Assembly (NCBI GenBank): GCA_023390875.1
Contig: JAEWCA010000172.1
Span: 1 to 6,463 of the forward strand
Reading direction: 5' to 3'
From: Actinomycetes bacterium
GTDB taxonomy: Bacteria; Actinomycetota; Actinomycetes; Actinomycetales; Cellulomonadaceae
DNA length: 6,463 nucleotides
Shown here piece after piece: positions 1 through 6,130 of the stretch. The position numbers and the translations under genes are program-made. Position 1 is the stretch's first letter, and every line of letters starts with the position of its first letter. The notes under the pieces are model-generated. The model was not told the DNA's origin, made no database searches, and saw only the letters and a program-made list of their open reading frames with translations.

Positions 1-314
1 ACCGCGGCCTTCCAGGCGCGCTGCGCCGGCAGCGCGACGTGCGCGAGCTCGCCGCCGCCCACACCGCCGGGACCCGCCTCGGGCCACGCCGACGGCACCC
101 GGTCCGGCGACGCCTGGAGCACCTCGACCGCGTCGGCGCGCCAGAACTTCGCGGTCTCCCTCGCGTCCGTCATCCGCGCACGGACCCGTTCGCCGGGCAG
201 CGTGTGCCGTACGAAGACGACGCGCCCCTCGTGCCGTGCGACGCAGTGCCCGCCGTGCGCGACGGGCCCGACCTCCAGCTCGACCAGGTCCGGGACGATC
301 GCGTCAGTAGCCAC
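1..314 (-). CDS. TrmA/RlmD-family 5-methyluridine RNA methyltransferase, N-terminal part (cut by window edge)
   Basis: Probable SAM-dependent class I methyltransferase that makes 5-methyluridine in tRNA or rRNA; only about 104 N-terminal residues are in the window. Residues about 6-66 form a TRAM-like beta-barrel RNA-binding domain, with the signatures VGPVAHGGHCVARHEGR and VFVRHTLPGERVRAR. The segment after it (WPEAGPGGVGGGELAHV, about 77-93, then QRAWK) aligns with the family's Fe-S segment, whose form in relatives is CPHAGPGRCGGCxxQHA. The three cysteines there are replaced by Trp77, Val85 and Gly88, so the usual [4Fe-4S] cluster is probably absent. The catalytic SAM domain lies beyond the edge. 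The start is GTG at 314-312; no Shine-Dalgarno sequence is visible, and the gene overlaps the end of the permease gene by 11 nt, so translation is probably coupled. Family assignment is firm; the target uridine cannot be told from this part. M. tuberculosis Rv2689c occupies the same place. Confidence 0.85.
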   Translation of the reverse strand, partial: MATDAIVPDLVELEVGPVAHGGHCVARHEGRVVFVRHTLPGERVRARMTDARETAKFWRADAVEVLQASPDRVPSAWPEAGPGGVGGGELAHVALPAQRAWKAA

Positions 315-2307
315 GCGGAACGGTACCCCGGATGGGGTCCTCGAGCCCCGTCTGCCCCTCGGAGGACGCGAGCTGCCACGGCACCGACGCGACGACGACA
401 CCAGGTGTGAACAGCAGCCGGCCCTTGAGCCGCAGCGCGCTCTGGTTGTGCAGCAGCTGCTCCCACCAGTGGCCCACGACGTACTCCGGGATGTACACGA
501 CGACGAGGTCGCGCGGGCTGTCGCGGCGGATCGAGCGCACGTACGTGAGCACGGGCCGCGTGATCTCGCGGAACGGCGAGTCCAGCACCTTGAGCGGCAC
601 CGGCAGGTTCATCGCCTCCCACTGCTCGCGCAGCCGGTCGACGTCCTCGGGGTCGACCCCGACGGTCACGGCCTCGATGTAGTGCGGGCGGGACGCCCGG
701 GCGTACGCGAGCGCCCGCATCGTCGGGCGGTGCAGGTGCGAGACGAGCACGATCGCGTGCACGCGCGACGGGAGCGCCCGCGTCGCCTCGGCGTCGTCGC
801 CGAGGGCGAGCTCCGCGCGCACGTGCGTGTAGTGGCGGTGGATGCCCTTCATCAGCACGAACACGAGGATCATCGCGATGATCGCGATGTACGCGCCGTG
901 CGTGAACTTGGTGATCAGGACGATGACGAGCACCGTCGCGGTCATCGCGAGGCCGATCGTGTTGATGATGCGCGAGCGCTTCATCTGCGCGCGCCGGCTC
1001 GGGCTGGGCTCGGTGCGCAGGAGGCGCCCCCAGTGCCGCACCATGCCGAGCTGGCTGAGCGTGAACGACACGAACACGCCCACGATGTACAGCTGGATGA
1101 GCCGCGTGACCTCGGCGTCGAACGCCCAGATCAGGCCGATCGCGACCAGCGCGAGCGTGACGATGCCGTTCGAGTACGCGAGCCGGTCGCCGCGCGTGTG
1201 GAGCTGACGCGGCAGGAAGCCGTCGCGCGCCAGGATCGAGCCGAGCACCGGGAACCCGTTGAACGCGGTGTTCGCCGCGAGCACGAGGATGAGGCCGGTC
1301 ACGACGGCCACGAAGACGATCGCGGGCGTGAACCCCTGGAACACGGTCTCGGCGAGCTGTGCGATCACGGGGTTCTGCACGTAGGAGTCGCCGACGGGCA
1401 CGCCGTTCAGCAGCAGCTGGTTGGCCTCGTCGTCCGCGAACACGATGCCCGTCGCACGCGCGAGCAGCAGGATCGACATGATCATCGTGATCGACAGCCC
1501 ACCGAGGAGCGCGAGCGTCGTCGCGGCGTTCTTCGACTTCGGCTTCTTGAACGCCGGCACGCCGTTGCTGATCGCCTCGACACCCGTGAGGGCGGCGCAC
1601 CCGGACGCGAACGCGCGCAGGATGAGGAAGAACCCGGCGAGCCCCGCGATCCCGTCGTCGAACCCCGGTGCGGTCGCGAGATCGAACTGCGAGCTCGCCG
1701 CCATCGGCAGCGTGCCGAGGAAGAACCGGACGCCTCCCACGACCGCGACGGACCCGATCGCGATCATGAACAGGTACACCGGGATCGCGAACGCGCTGCC
1801 CGACTCCTTGACGCCGCGCAGGTTCGCGAGCGTGATGATGATGACGAGGCCGATGGCGAACGCCGCCTCGTGCCCGCGCAGCGCCGGCAGCGCGGTCGCG
1901 GCGTACTGCGCGCCCGACGAGATCGAGACGGCCACCGTGAGGATGTAGTCGACGAGGAGTGCGGACGCGACCGTCACGCCGGCGTTCGGCCCGAGGTTGA
2001 CCGTCGCGACCTCGTAGTCGCCGCCGCCCGACGGGTACGCGTGCACGTTCTGCCGGTACGACGCGACGACCGTGATCATCACCAGGACGACGCCGAGACC
2101 GACCCACGGCGAGATCACGAGCGCCGACAGGCCGGCGAGCGACAGCGTGAGCAGGATCTCGTCGGGTGCGTACGCCACGGACGACAGCGCGTCCGACGCG
2201 AACACCGGCAGGGCGATGCGCTTGGGGAGCAGGGTGTGGCCGAGACGGTCGCTGCGGACGGGGCGTCCGAGGAGCAAGCGCTTGGCGGCATCCGAGAGGT
2301 CCGACAC
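304..2307 (-). CDS. KimA-like APC-superfamily potassium permease with cytosolic C-terminal domain
   Basis: A 667-residue polytopic membrane protein of the APC superfamily, closest by motif to Bacillus subtilis KimA (KUP-type H+/K+ symporter). Residues about 30-486 hold about 12 hydrophobic segments. Residues that line the K+ path in KimA, as I remember its structure, are all present: Asp39 and Tyr46 in SDALSSVAY; Asp120, Tyr121, Thr124 and Ser128 in VDYILTVAVS; Thr241 and Glu244 in LTGVEAISN; Tyr407 in LYIVGVF. Residues about 490-667 are a soluble alpha/beta domain resembling the universal-stress-type fold; in KimA this part dimerises and senses c-di-AMP. The start is GTG at 2307-2305 (start of VSDLSDAAK), with a -10-like hexamer 8 nt upstream and no Shine-Dalgarno sequence, suggesting a leaderless mRNA. 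The 3' end overlaps the methyltransferase gene. It diverges from two trkA genes, which supports a potassium role. Databases may call it simply an APC or amino-acid permease; potassium as substrate is inferred. It corresponds to M. tuberculosis Rv2690c. Confidence 0.88.
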   Translation of the reverse strand: MSDLSDAAKRLLLGRPVRSDRLGHTLLPKRIALPVFASDALSSVAYAPDEILLTLSLAGLSALVISPWVGLGVVLVMITVVASYRQNVHAYPSGGGDYEVATVNLGPNAGVTVASALLVDYILTVAVSISSGAQYAATALPALRGHEAAFAIGLVIIITLANLRGVKESGSAFAIPVYLFMIAIGSVAVVGGVRFFLGTLPMAASSQFDLATAPGFDDGIAGLAGFFLILRAFASGCAALTGVEAISNGVPAFKKPKSKNAATTLALLGGLSITMIMSILLLARATGIVFADDEANQLLLNGVPVGDSYVQNPVIAQLAETVFQGFTPAIVFVAVVTGLILVLAANTAFNGFPVLGSILARDGFLPRQLHTRGDRLAYSNGIVTLALVAIGLIWAFDAEVTRLIQLYIVGVFVSFTLSQLGMVRHWGRLLRTEPSPSRRAQMKRSRIINTIGLAMTATVLVIVLITKFTHGAYIAIIAMILVFVLMKGIHRHYTHVRAELALGDDAEATRALPSRVHAIVLVSHLHRPTMRALAYARASRPHYIEAVTVGVDPEDVDRLREQWEAMNLPVPLKVLDSPFREITRPVLTYVRSIRRDSPRDLVVVYIPEYVVGHWWEQLLHNQSALRLKGRLLFTPGVVVASVPWQLASSEGQTGLEDPIRGTVPRGY

Positions 2308-2315
2308 GATGACTG

Positions 2316-2321
2316 ATGCTA
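2316..2321 (-). promoter_or_regulatory. Candidate -10 box (TAGCAT) of the permease gene, leaderless type
   Basis: Read on the minus strand, TAGCAT fits the actinobacterial TANNNT -10 pattern and lies exactly 8 nt before the GTG start at 2307. No TTGACA-like -35 box and no Shine-Dalgarno sequence is visible. With this spacing transcription should begin at or within a few bases of the start codon. The call rests on position and consensus only. Confidence 0.5.
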
Positions 2322-2413
2322 GGCCGCCCGGGGCCCGCGAGCACCACTGCGCCCGGGAGCGGCGCGACGGGCCTCACCGGCGCCGTCGTCCGGCCCCCGC
2401 GGCGCCGACACGG

Positions 2414-2421
2414 TATAGCGT
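2414..2421 (+). promoter_or_regulatory. Candidate -10 box (TATAGCGT) of the first trkA gene, leaderless type
   Basis: TATAGCGT contains both a TATAGC and a TANNNT hexamer (TAGCGT, 2416-2421). The latter ends 8 nt before the GTG start at 2430, the same geometry as the permease promoter on the other strand. It is an AT-rich island in very GC-rich DNA. No -35 box or Shine-Dalgarno sequence is seen, so a leaderless transcript is likely. Confidence 0.55.
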
Positions 2422-2429
2422 GACGCCTC

Positions 2430-3095
2430 GTGCACTTCGTCATCATGGGCTGCGGCCGCGTCGGTGCGACGCTCGCGCAGAACCTCGAGAGCAACGGCCA
2501 CTCGGTCGCGGTCATCGACCAGAACCCCGAGGCGTTCCGGCGGCTCGACGCGGACTTCGGCGGCAACAAGGTCACCGGTCTCGGGTTCGACCGCGACACG
2601 CTGACGCAGGCGGGCATCGAGGACGCGTTCGGGTTCGCCGCGGTGTCGGACGGCGACAACTCGAACATCCTCGCCGCCCGTGTGGTGCGCGAGACGTTCG
2701 GCATCGAGAACGTCGTCGCCCGCATCTACGACCCGCACCGCGCGGAGATCTACCAGCGCCTCGGCATCCCCACGGTCGCGACCGTGCGGTGGACCGCCCA
2801 CCAGGTGCTGCGCCGGATGCTCCCGATGGGTGCCACGGACGACTACCGCGACTCCTCCGGGCAGATCCAGCTCGCCCAGGTCGACGTGCACGAGGGCTGG
2901 ATCGGGAAGCCGCTGCGCGCGCTCGAGGCCGCCAGCGGCGCCCGGATCGCCTACCTCACCCGCTACGGCGACGGCGTGCTGCCGACGTCCGACACCGTCC
3001 TCCAGGAGAACGACACCGTGCACGCGCTGCTCAGGGCGGACGACTCCGCGCTCGTCGAACGCATCCTCGCGAACCCGCCGGCGGTGACCGAGTGA
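2430..3095 (+). CDS. trkA: TrkA/RCK potassium-uptake regulatory protein (CeoB-like), first of a pair
   Basis: A 221-residue cytosolic RCK protein that binds NAD(H) or another nucleotide and gates K+ transport. The N-terminal Rossmann domain has the GCGRVG glycine motif at residues 7-12 and an acidic Asp30 at the end of the second strand, as expected for NAD(H) binding. A TrkA-C (RCK-C) domain covers about residues 145-215. Escherichia coli TrkA (458 residues) has two such N+C units in one chain; here one unit is one protein and the next gene supplies a second. The start is GTG 2430, which gives MHFVIMGCGRVG, the usual N-terminus of this family. There is no Shine-Dalgarno sequence, and a -10 box lies 8 nt upstream. 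The stop overlaps the next start (GTGA, 3092-3095). No TrkH/TrkG pore gene is in the window; the neighbouring permease is the only transporter in reach. It corresponds to M. tuberculosis Rv2691 (ceoB). Confidence 0.93.
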   Translation: MHFVIMGCGRVGATLAQNLESNGHSVAVIDQNPEAFRRLDADFGGNKVTGLGFDRDTLTQAGIEDAFGFAAVSDGDNSNILAARVVRETFGIENVVARIYDPHRAEIYQRLGIPTVATVRWTAHQVLRRMLPMGATDDYRDSSGQIQLAQVDVHEGWIGKPLRALEAASGARIAYLTRYGDGVLPTSDTVLQENDTVHALLRADDSALVERILANPPAVTE

Positions 3096-3766
3096 GGGTC
3101 GTCATCGCCGGGGCCGGCTCGGTCGGCCGGTCGATCGCCCGCGAGCTGCTGGGGCACGACCACGAGGTCACGATCATCGACCGCCAGCCGTCCGCGATGC
3201 GGGTGGCGTCCGTCGCGGAGGCCGACTGGCTGCTCGCCGACGCGTGCGAGCTGCCGACGCTGCGGCAGGCCAAGGCCGACGAGTGCGACGTGGTCGTGGC
3301 CGCGACCGGTGACGACAAGGCGAACCTCGTCATCGCGTTCCTCGCCAAGACGGAGTTCGGCGTGCCGCGCACGGTCGCGCGCGTGAACAACCCGAAGAAC
3401 GAGTGGATGTTCGACGAGGCGTGGGGCGTGGACGTCGCCGTGTCGACGCCGCGGATCATGACGGCCATGGTCGAGGAGGCCGTGACCGTCGGCGACCTCG
3501 TGCGGATCTTCACGTTCCACCAGTCGCGCGCCGACATCCTCGAGCTCACGCTGCCCGAGGACTCGCCGCTCGCGGGCGTGCGCGTCGGTCAGATCGAGTG
3601 GCCCGAGGACACGGTCCTCGCGTGCATCGTGCGGGACACCCGCCCGATCGCCCCCAGCCCGGACGACACGCTCGAGGGTCGCGACGAGCTGCTGTTCGTC
3701 ACGGGGCGGGACGCGGACGAGGCCGAGCTGGAGAAGCTCCTGACCCGCGGACGAGCGTCCAGCTGA
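3092..3766 (+). CDS. trkA: TrkA/RCK potassium-uptake regulatory protein (CeoC-like), second of a pair
   Basis: A 224-residue RCK protein. Its Rossmann motif GAGSVG is at residues 7-12 with Asp30 as the acidic ribose-binding residue, followed by typical TrkA-N blocks (VVVAATGDDKANLV and RVNNPKNEWMF). A TrkA-C domain lies at about 140-215 (DILELTLPEDSPLAG through DELLFVTG). The GTG start at 3092 shares four bases (GTGA) with the stop of the previous gene and has no clear Shine-Dalgarno sequence, so translation by re-initiation is likely and the two proteins should be made in similar amounts. I infer that the two form a mixed ring equivalent to tandem TrkA. The last 68 bp lie antisense to the end of the DUF3159 gene, and no terminator is visible after the stop. 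It corresponds to M. tuberculosis Rv2692 (ceoC). Confidence 0.93.
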   Translation: MRVVIAGAGSVGRSIARELLGHDHEVTIIDRQPSAMRVASVAEADWLLADACELPTLRQAKADECDVVVAATGDDKANLVIAFLAKTEFGVPRTVARVNNPKNEWMFDEAWGVDVAVSTPRIMTAMVEEAVTVGDLVRIFTFHQSRADILELTLPEDSPLAGVRVGQIEWPEDTVLACIVRDTRPIAPSPDDTLEGRDELLFVTGRDADEAELEKLLTRGRASS

Positions 3767-4472
3767 TCCACAGCGCGAGCGCCGTCAACGGGATGCCCAT
3801 GACGAGCTTCGCGGTGCCCAGCCACCCGACCTCGGCGTCGAGGTAGAGCGGCACCTGGACCGCGAGGCGCGCGCCGAACATCGCGACCCACGGCCACGTC
3901 GCGAGCGTGTACCGCCGGCGCAGGTCACGGTCGTCGTGCCAGGCGACGGCCGCGCCCCACGTGCCGCCCGTGACGGGACCGTCCTTGTGGAACAGCCCGA
4001 CGACGAGCCCGACGAGCGGCCAGCCGACCAGGATCGAGACGAGCGTCCCGACGAGGTAGACGACGTTGACCCACAGCCCGTACAGGAAGTAGTTCTCGGC
4101 CTGCCCGGACCGCCACGCCCAGATGACGCCGATGCCGACGCCGAGCAGCCCGGAGAACGCCTGCGTGACCGGCGTCCGCTGGACGAGCCGGGCGACGACC
4201 GCGACGAGCGCGGCGACCGACGCAGCCACGAGCGCGGGCGTGAGCTGCTGCCCGGACACGAGGTAGACGACGACGAACAGCAGCCCGGGCGCGACCGACT
4301 CGACGACGCCGCGCACACCACCGACGGCGTCGGCGGCGGAGAACTCGTCGGCGGTCAGCGCCCGCATCCCGCGCAGGCCACCCTCCTCGGGCTGCACGAC
4401 GTCGTCGACCGCCTCGAGCGCGTGGTCCGCGCCGGTCTCGTGCGGTTCCGGGTGCTCGGGGCGCTCACTCAC
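3699..4472 (-). CDS. DUF3159 family integral membrane protein
   Basis: A 257-residue membrane protein of the actinobacterial DUF3159 family; function unknown. A polar N-terminal part (about 1-50, rich in Glu, Pro and Asp) is followed by the motif-like AADAVGGVRGVVESVAPGLL. Hydrophobic segments lie near 56-73, 79-97, 105-121, 129-149, 150-161, 190-210 and 222-242. The loop after residue 161 (FHKDGPVTGG, then WHDDRDLRRRYTLAT) is charged and carries most of the family's conserved residues, as I recall it. The start is taken as GTG 4472-4470, overlapping the OB-fold gene stop by 8 nt (GTGAGTGA). There is no Shine-Dalgarno sequence, so coupling is likely. ATG at 4367 (residue 36) is an alternative start that keeps all membrane segments. 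The last 22 codons, a Pro/Arg-rich tail, lie antisense to the end of the second trkA gene. It corresponds to Rv2693c. Confidence is high for the gene, lower for the start. Confidence 0.85.
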   Translation of the reverse strand: MSERPEHPEPHETGADHALEAVDDVVQPEEGGLRGMRALTADEFSAADAVGGVRGVVESVAPGLLFVVVYLVSGQQLTPALVAASVAALVAVVARLVQRTPVTQAFSGLLGVGIGVIWAWRSGQAENYFLYGLWVNVVYLVGTLVSILVGWPLVGLVVGLFHKDGPVTGGTWGAAVAWHDDRDLRRRYTLATWPWVAMFGARLAVQVPLYLDAEVGWLGTAKLVMGIPLTALALWISWTLVRGSGASPARPRPRPAP

Positions 4473-4833
4473 CGGGACGCGGCCGCAGCTCGTACTTCGG
4501 GTTGAACACGGTGCGGCGGCCGTCGACGAGGCACACGAGCCCCTCGATCTTCGCCCGCCGGCCCGGCGCGACACCCGCGATCTCCCGGCGACCGAGCCAC
4601 ACGAGGTCCAGCGTGCCGCTGCCGTCGTACAGCTCGGCCTCGAGCGCCGGCACGCCCTCGCGGGGGCGCAGCGTGACCGAGCGGATGACCCCCGACACGC
4701 TCGCGCGCGAGCGGTTCGTGAGCTGGTCGACGGGCGTGCAGCCGACGGCGCGGACCGCGTCGGCCCGCTCCTCGTCGGCCTCGATCTCGGCCTGCGACGC
4801 GACGACCTTGCGCAGGCGGTCCTTGAGCGTCAT
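4465..4833 (-). CDS. Small OB-fold nucleic-acid-binding protein
   Basis: A 122-residue soluble protein. A short charged helix region (MTLKDRLRKVVASQAEIEAD) precedes a single OB-fold at about residues 40-118. It is recognisable by the strands SRASVSGVIRSVTLRP, PALEAELYDGSGTLDLVWLG and AKIEGLVCLVDGRRTVFNPKYEL, which resemble the OB domains of RecG and of aminoacyl-tRNA synthetase anticodon-binding modules. No catalytic domain is present, so a nucleic-acid-binding role is inferred from the fold alone. The ATG start (4833-4831) overlaps the stop of DUF3710 in ATGA, and GGAGAT lies a few bases upstream as a ribosome binding site. The 3' end overlaps the DUF3159 start by 8 nt, so it sits in the middle of a coupled gene string. 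It corresponds to Rv2694c. The partner and target are unknown. Confidence 0.88.
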   Translation of the reverse strand: MTLKDRLRKVVASQAEIEADEERADAVRAVGCTPVDQLTNRSRASVSGVIRSVTLRPREGVPALEAELYDGSGTLDLVWLGRREIAGVAPGRRAKIEGLVCLVDGRRTVFNPKYELRPRPGE

Positions 4834-5558
4834 CGGATCTCCGTGATCTCCGGTCCGCGGGTCATCGGGTCGAACCCGGGAGCCTCGGGCGCCGCCTCCG
4901 CGGCGGGACCGGCGGGGCCGGGAAGGCGCAGGGCGAGCAGGTCGCGCGGCGGCAGCGCCTCGGTGCCGCGCACCACGACGATGCCGGCGAACACCTTCTC
5001 GAGCGTCTGCGCGGCCTCGGGCTCGACGGCCGCGCGCCCCGACAGCACGCCGCGCAGGAACCACCGCGGGCCGTCGGTGCCGATGAACCGCGCCGGGCGG
5101 TGACCGGTGCGCCCCTCGGGCGTGCGGACGGGGAGCCGCGCGAGCAGCTCACGGCCGAACGGTCCGGGCAGGTCGTCGACCGAGCCGCCCTGCTGGGTGA
5201 CGGACTCGGCGATCTCCGCGCGGATCTCGTCCCAGATCCCGTCGGTGCGGGGTGCGGCGAACGCCTGCACCTGCAGCGACGAGCCGTCGAGCAGCACGGA
5301 CGCCGCCGAGACCACGTTGGTGGCCTTGTCGATCTCCATGCGCAGCTCCATGCCGGGCACCCCGGGGAGCCGGATGGCGCCGAGGTCGACCCGGGGCAGC
5401 TCGTCGTCGACCTCGTCGACGTCCCAGGGCCCGGAGGTGCGGACCGGCAGCGCCGGCTCGTCCTCGATCGCCTCGTCGGTGCTCACGTCGTCCGCGCCCG
5501 TGGGCTCGGTGACGTCGTCGGTGGCGGTGTCCTTGCCGCCACGCCGGAACAGACCCAC
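4830..5558 (-). CDS. DUF3710 family protein of unknown function
   Basis: A 242-residue protein of the actinobacterial DUF3710 family, with no assigned function. It opens with the short basic MGLFRRGGK and an acidic, probably disordered stretch (about 10-45). The conserved core is about 50-215: DLGAIRLPGVPGMELRMEID, VQAFAAPRTDGIWDEIRAEI, a GPFGRELLARLPV block, RFIGTDGPRWFLRGVLSG, and an ADP-ribosyl-like spacer helix ending in VVVRGTEALPPRDLLALRLP. There is no signal peptide or membrane segment, so it is probably cytosolic. The start is GTG 5558-5556, chosen because a strong Shine-Dalgarno sequence (AGGAGG) lies 8 nt upstream. Its stop overlaps the OB-fold start (ATGA). It follows dut after a 69-bp gap that holds a perfect palindrome. 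It corresponds to Rv2696c. The 'ADP-ribosyl-like' wording describes only a loose visual impression and should not be taken as function. Confidence 0.87.
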   Translation of the reverse strand: MGLFRRGGKDTATDDVTEPTGADDVSTDEAIEDEPALPVRTSGPWDVDEVDDELPRVDLGAIRLPGVPGMELRMEIDKATNVVSAASVLLDGSSLQVQAFAAPRTDGIWDEIRAEIAESVTQQGGSVDDLPGPFGRELLARLPVRTPEGRTGHRPARFIGTDGPRWFLRGVLSGRAAVEPEAAQTLEKVFAGIVVVRGTEALPPRDLLALRLPGPAGPAAEAAPEAPGFDPMTRGPEITEIR

Positions 5559-5564
5559 GACTCA

Positions 5565-5573
5565 CTCCTCCTC
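5565..5573 (-). promoter_or_regulatory. Strong Shine-Dalgarno sequence of DUF3710
   Basis: On the minus strand GAGGAGGAG contains a full AGGAGG (5572-5567), 8 nt before the GTG start at 5558. It is the strongest ribosome binding site in the window and fixes this start. It touches the palindrome just upstream, with one shared base at 5573. Confidence 0.8.
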
Positions 5574-5592
5574 GGCACGCACGTGCGTGCCG
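5573..5592. repeat. Perfect 20-bp palindrome upstream of DUF3710
   Basis: CGGCACGCACGTGCGTGCCG is its own reverse complement, with arms of 10 bp and no spacer. It lies in the 69-bp gap between dut and DUF3710, immediately upstream of the DUF3710 Shine-Dalgarno sequence. It could be an operator for a dimeric regulator, or an mRNA hairpin (stem of about 8 bp with an ACGT loop). There is no U-run after it, so it does not look like an intrinsic terminator. Confidence 0.8.
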
Positions 5593-5601
5593 TACCTGGC
5601 A

Positions 5602-5607
5602 ACGGTA
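5602..5607 (-). promoter_or_regulatory. Possible -10 box (TACCGT) for DUF3710 and downstream genes
   Basis: Minus-strand TACCGT fits TANNNT and would start transcription near 5594, placing the palindrome at the very 5' end of a leader of about 36 nt. No convincing -35 box is seen. Read-through from dut is an equally good alternative. Confidence 0.25.
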
Positions 5608-5627
5608 GCCCCGCCTGCGACGGCCAC

Positions 5628-6122
5628 CTAGCCGGCTACCTCGGCGGTGTCGGACGACGTGGCCGGCGCGTGCCAGCCGCCGCTCGACCCGAACCCGCCC
5701 TCGCCGCGGTGCGACCCGGGCAGCCGCTCGACGTCCACGAACCGCACGCGCTCGACGCGCTGGACCACCAGCTGCGCGATCCGGTCGCCGCGGTGCAGCA
5801 CGAGCGGCTCCGTGGCGTCCGTGTTGAGCAGCGTCACGGCGATCTCGCCGCGGTACCCGGCGTCGACCGTGCCGGGCGCGTTCACGATCGTCAGGCCGTG
5901 CTTCGCCGCGAGACCCGAACGGGGGTGCACGAAGGCGGCGAAGCCGTCCGGCAGCGCGATCGCGACGCCGGTCGGGACGGTCGCGCGGCCCTGCGGCGGG
6001 AGCGTCACGTCGACACGGGCGACCAGGTCGGCACCGGCGTCGCCGGGGTGCGCGTACGCGGGGGCGGGCAGGTCCGGGTCGAGGCGGAGCAGGAGCACCT
6101 CGGTGCTGGTTTCGGCCGTCAC
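5628..6122 (-). CDS. dut: Deoxyuridine 5'-triphosphate nucleotidohydrolase (dUTPase)
   Basis: Trimeric Mg2+-dependent dUTPase that hydrolyses dUTP to dUMP and pyrophosphate, keeping uracil out of DNA and feeding dTMP synthesis; cytosolic. All five family motifs are visible in this 164-residue chain: [10 protein letters not shown] (25-33); [13 protein letters not shown] (66-76) with Ser69; [16 protein letters not shown] (81-93) with the catalytic Asp87; [11 protein letters not shown] (111-119); [11 protein letters not shown] (140-149), whose Phe144 is the uracil-stacking residue. The five-residue surface loop seen before motif V in mycobacterial enzymes is absent. The start is GTG 6122-6120 (start of [11 protein letters not shown]): TAGGGT lies 8 nt upstream and there is no Shine-Dalgarno sequence, so a leaderless mRNA is likely. 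Longer in-frame N-terminal extensions would run through this promoter and are rejected. The tail after motif V (about 150-164) is short and polar. It heads the cluster with DUF3710. Confidence 0.96.
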   Translation of the reverse strand: MTAETSTEVLLLRLDPDLPAPAYAHPGDAGADLVARVDVTLPPQGRATVPTGVAIALPDGFAAFVHPRSGLAAKHGLTIVNAPGTVDAGYRGEIAVTLLNTDATEPLVLHRGDRIAQLVVQRVERVRFVDVERLPGSHRGEGGFGSSGGWHAPATSSDTAEVAG

Positions 6123-6130
6123 GGGGCCCG

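Larger units (their letters stand above)
2308..2429. promoter_or_regulatory. Divergent promoter region between permease and first trkA gene
   Basis: This 122-bp gene-free stretch separates the permease (minus) from the first trkA gene (plus). Each end carries a TAGCNT hexamer 8 nt from the GTG start it faces (2316-2321 minus, 2416-2421 plus). The GC-rich middle shows no clear -35 boxes, terminator or strong operator palindrome. A c-di-AMP riboswitch, which precedes kimA in Bacillus, is not recognisable, and the leaderless layout leaves no room for one in the permease mRNA. Confidence 0.5.

Noticed and set aside
202..2316. 704-codon open frame on the plus strand opposite the permease
   Set aside because: It is composed almost entirely of Arg, Asp, Glu and His repeats and is the antisense shadow of permease codons. 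There is no ribosome binding site or recognisable domain.
2365..2388. CGACGG ... CCGTCG inverted repeat in the divergent promoter region
   Set aside because: Six-base arms with a 12-base spacer are expected by chance at this GC content.
2308..2429. Possible c-di-AMP (ydaO-type) riboswitch before the KimA-like gene
   Set aside because: The -10 box lies 8 nt from the start codon, leaving no leader, and I see none of the expected conserved helices in the 122 bp.
170..2725. Very long open frame (851 codons) on the minus strand, covering the permease in another frame
   Set aside because: Its translation is Arg/Pro/Ala-rich with no family motif, while the frame at 304-2307 gives a clear permease. 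Long shadow frames are usual in GC-rich DNA.
2072..3766. 564-codon plus-strand frame that would fuse extra sequence to the second trkA product
   Set aside because: The part before 3092 overlaps the first trkA gene out of frame and has shadow composition. The true start is GTG 3092.
5629..5638. TAGCCGGCTA palindrome at the dut stop codon
   Set aside because: It is only 10 bp, partly coding, and has no T-run. It is too short and GC-rich to call a terminator or operator.
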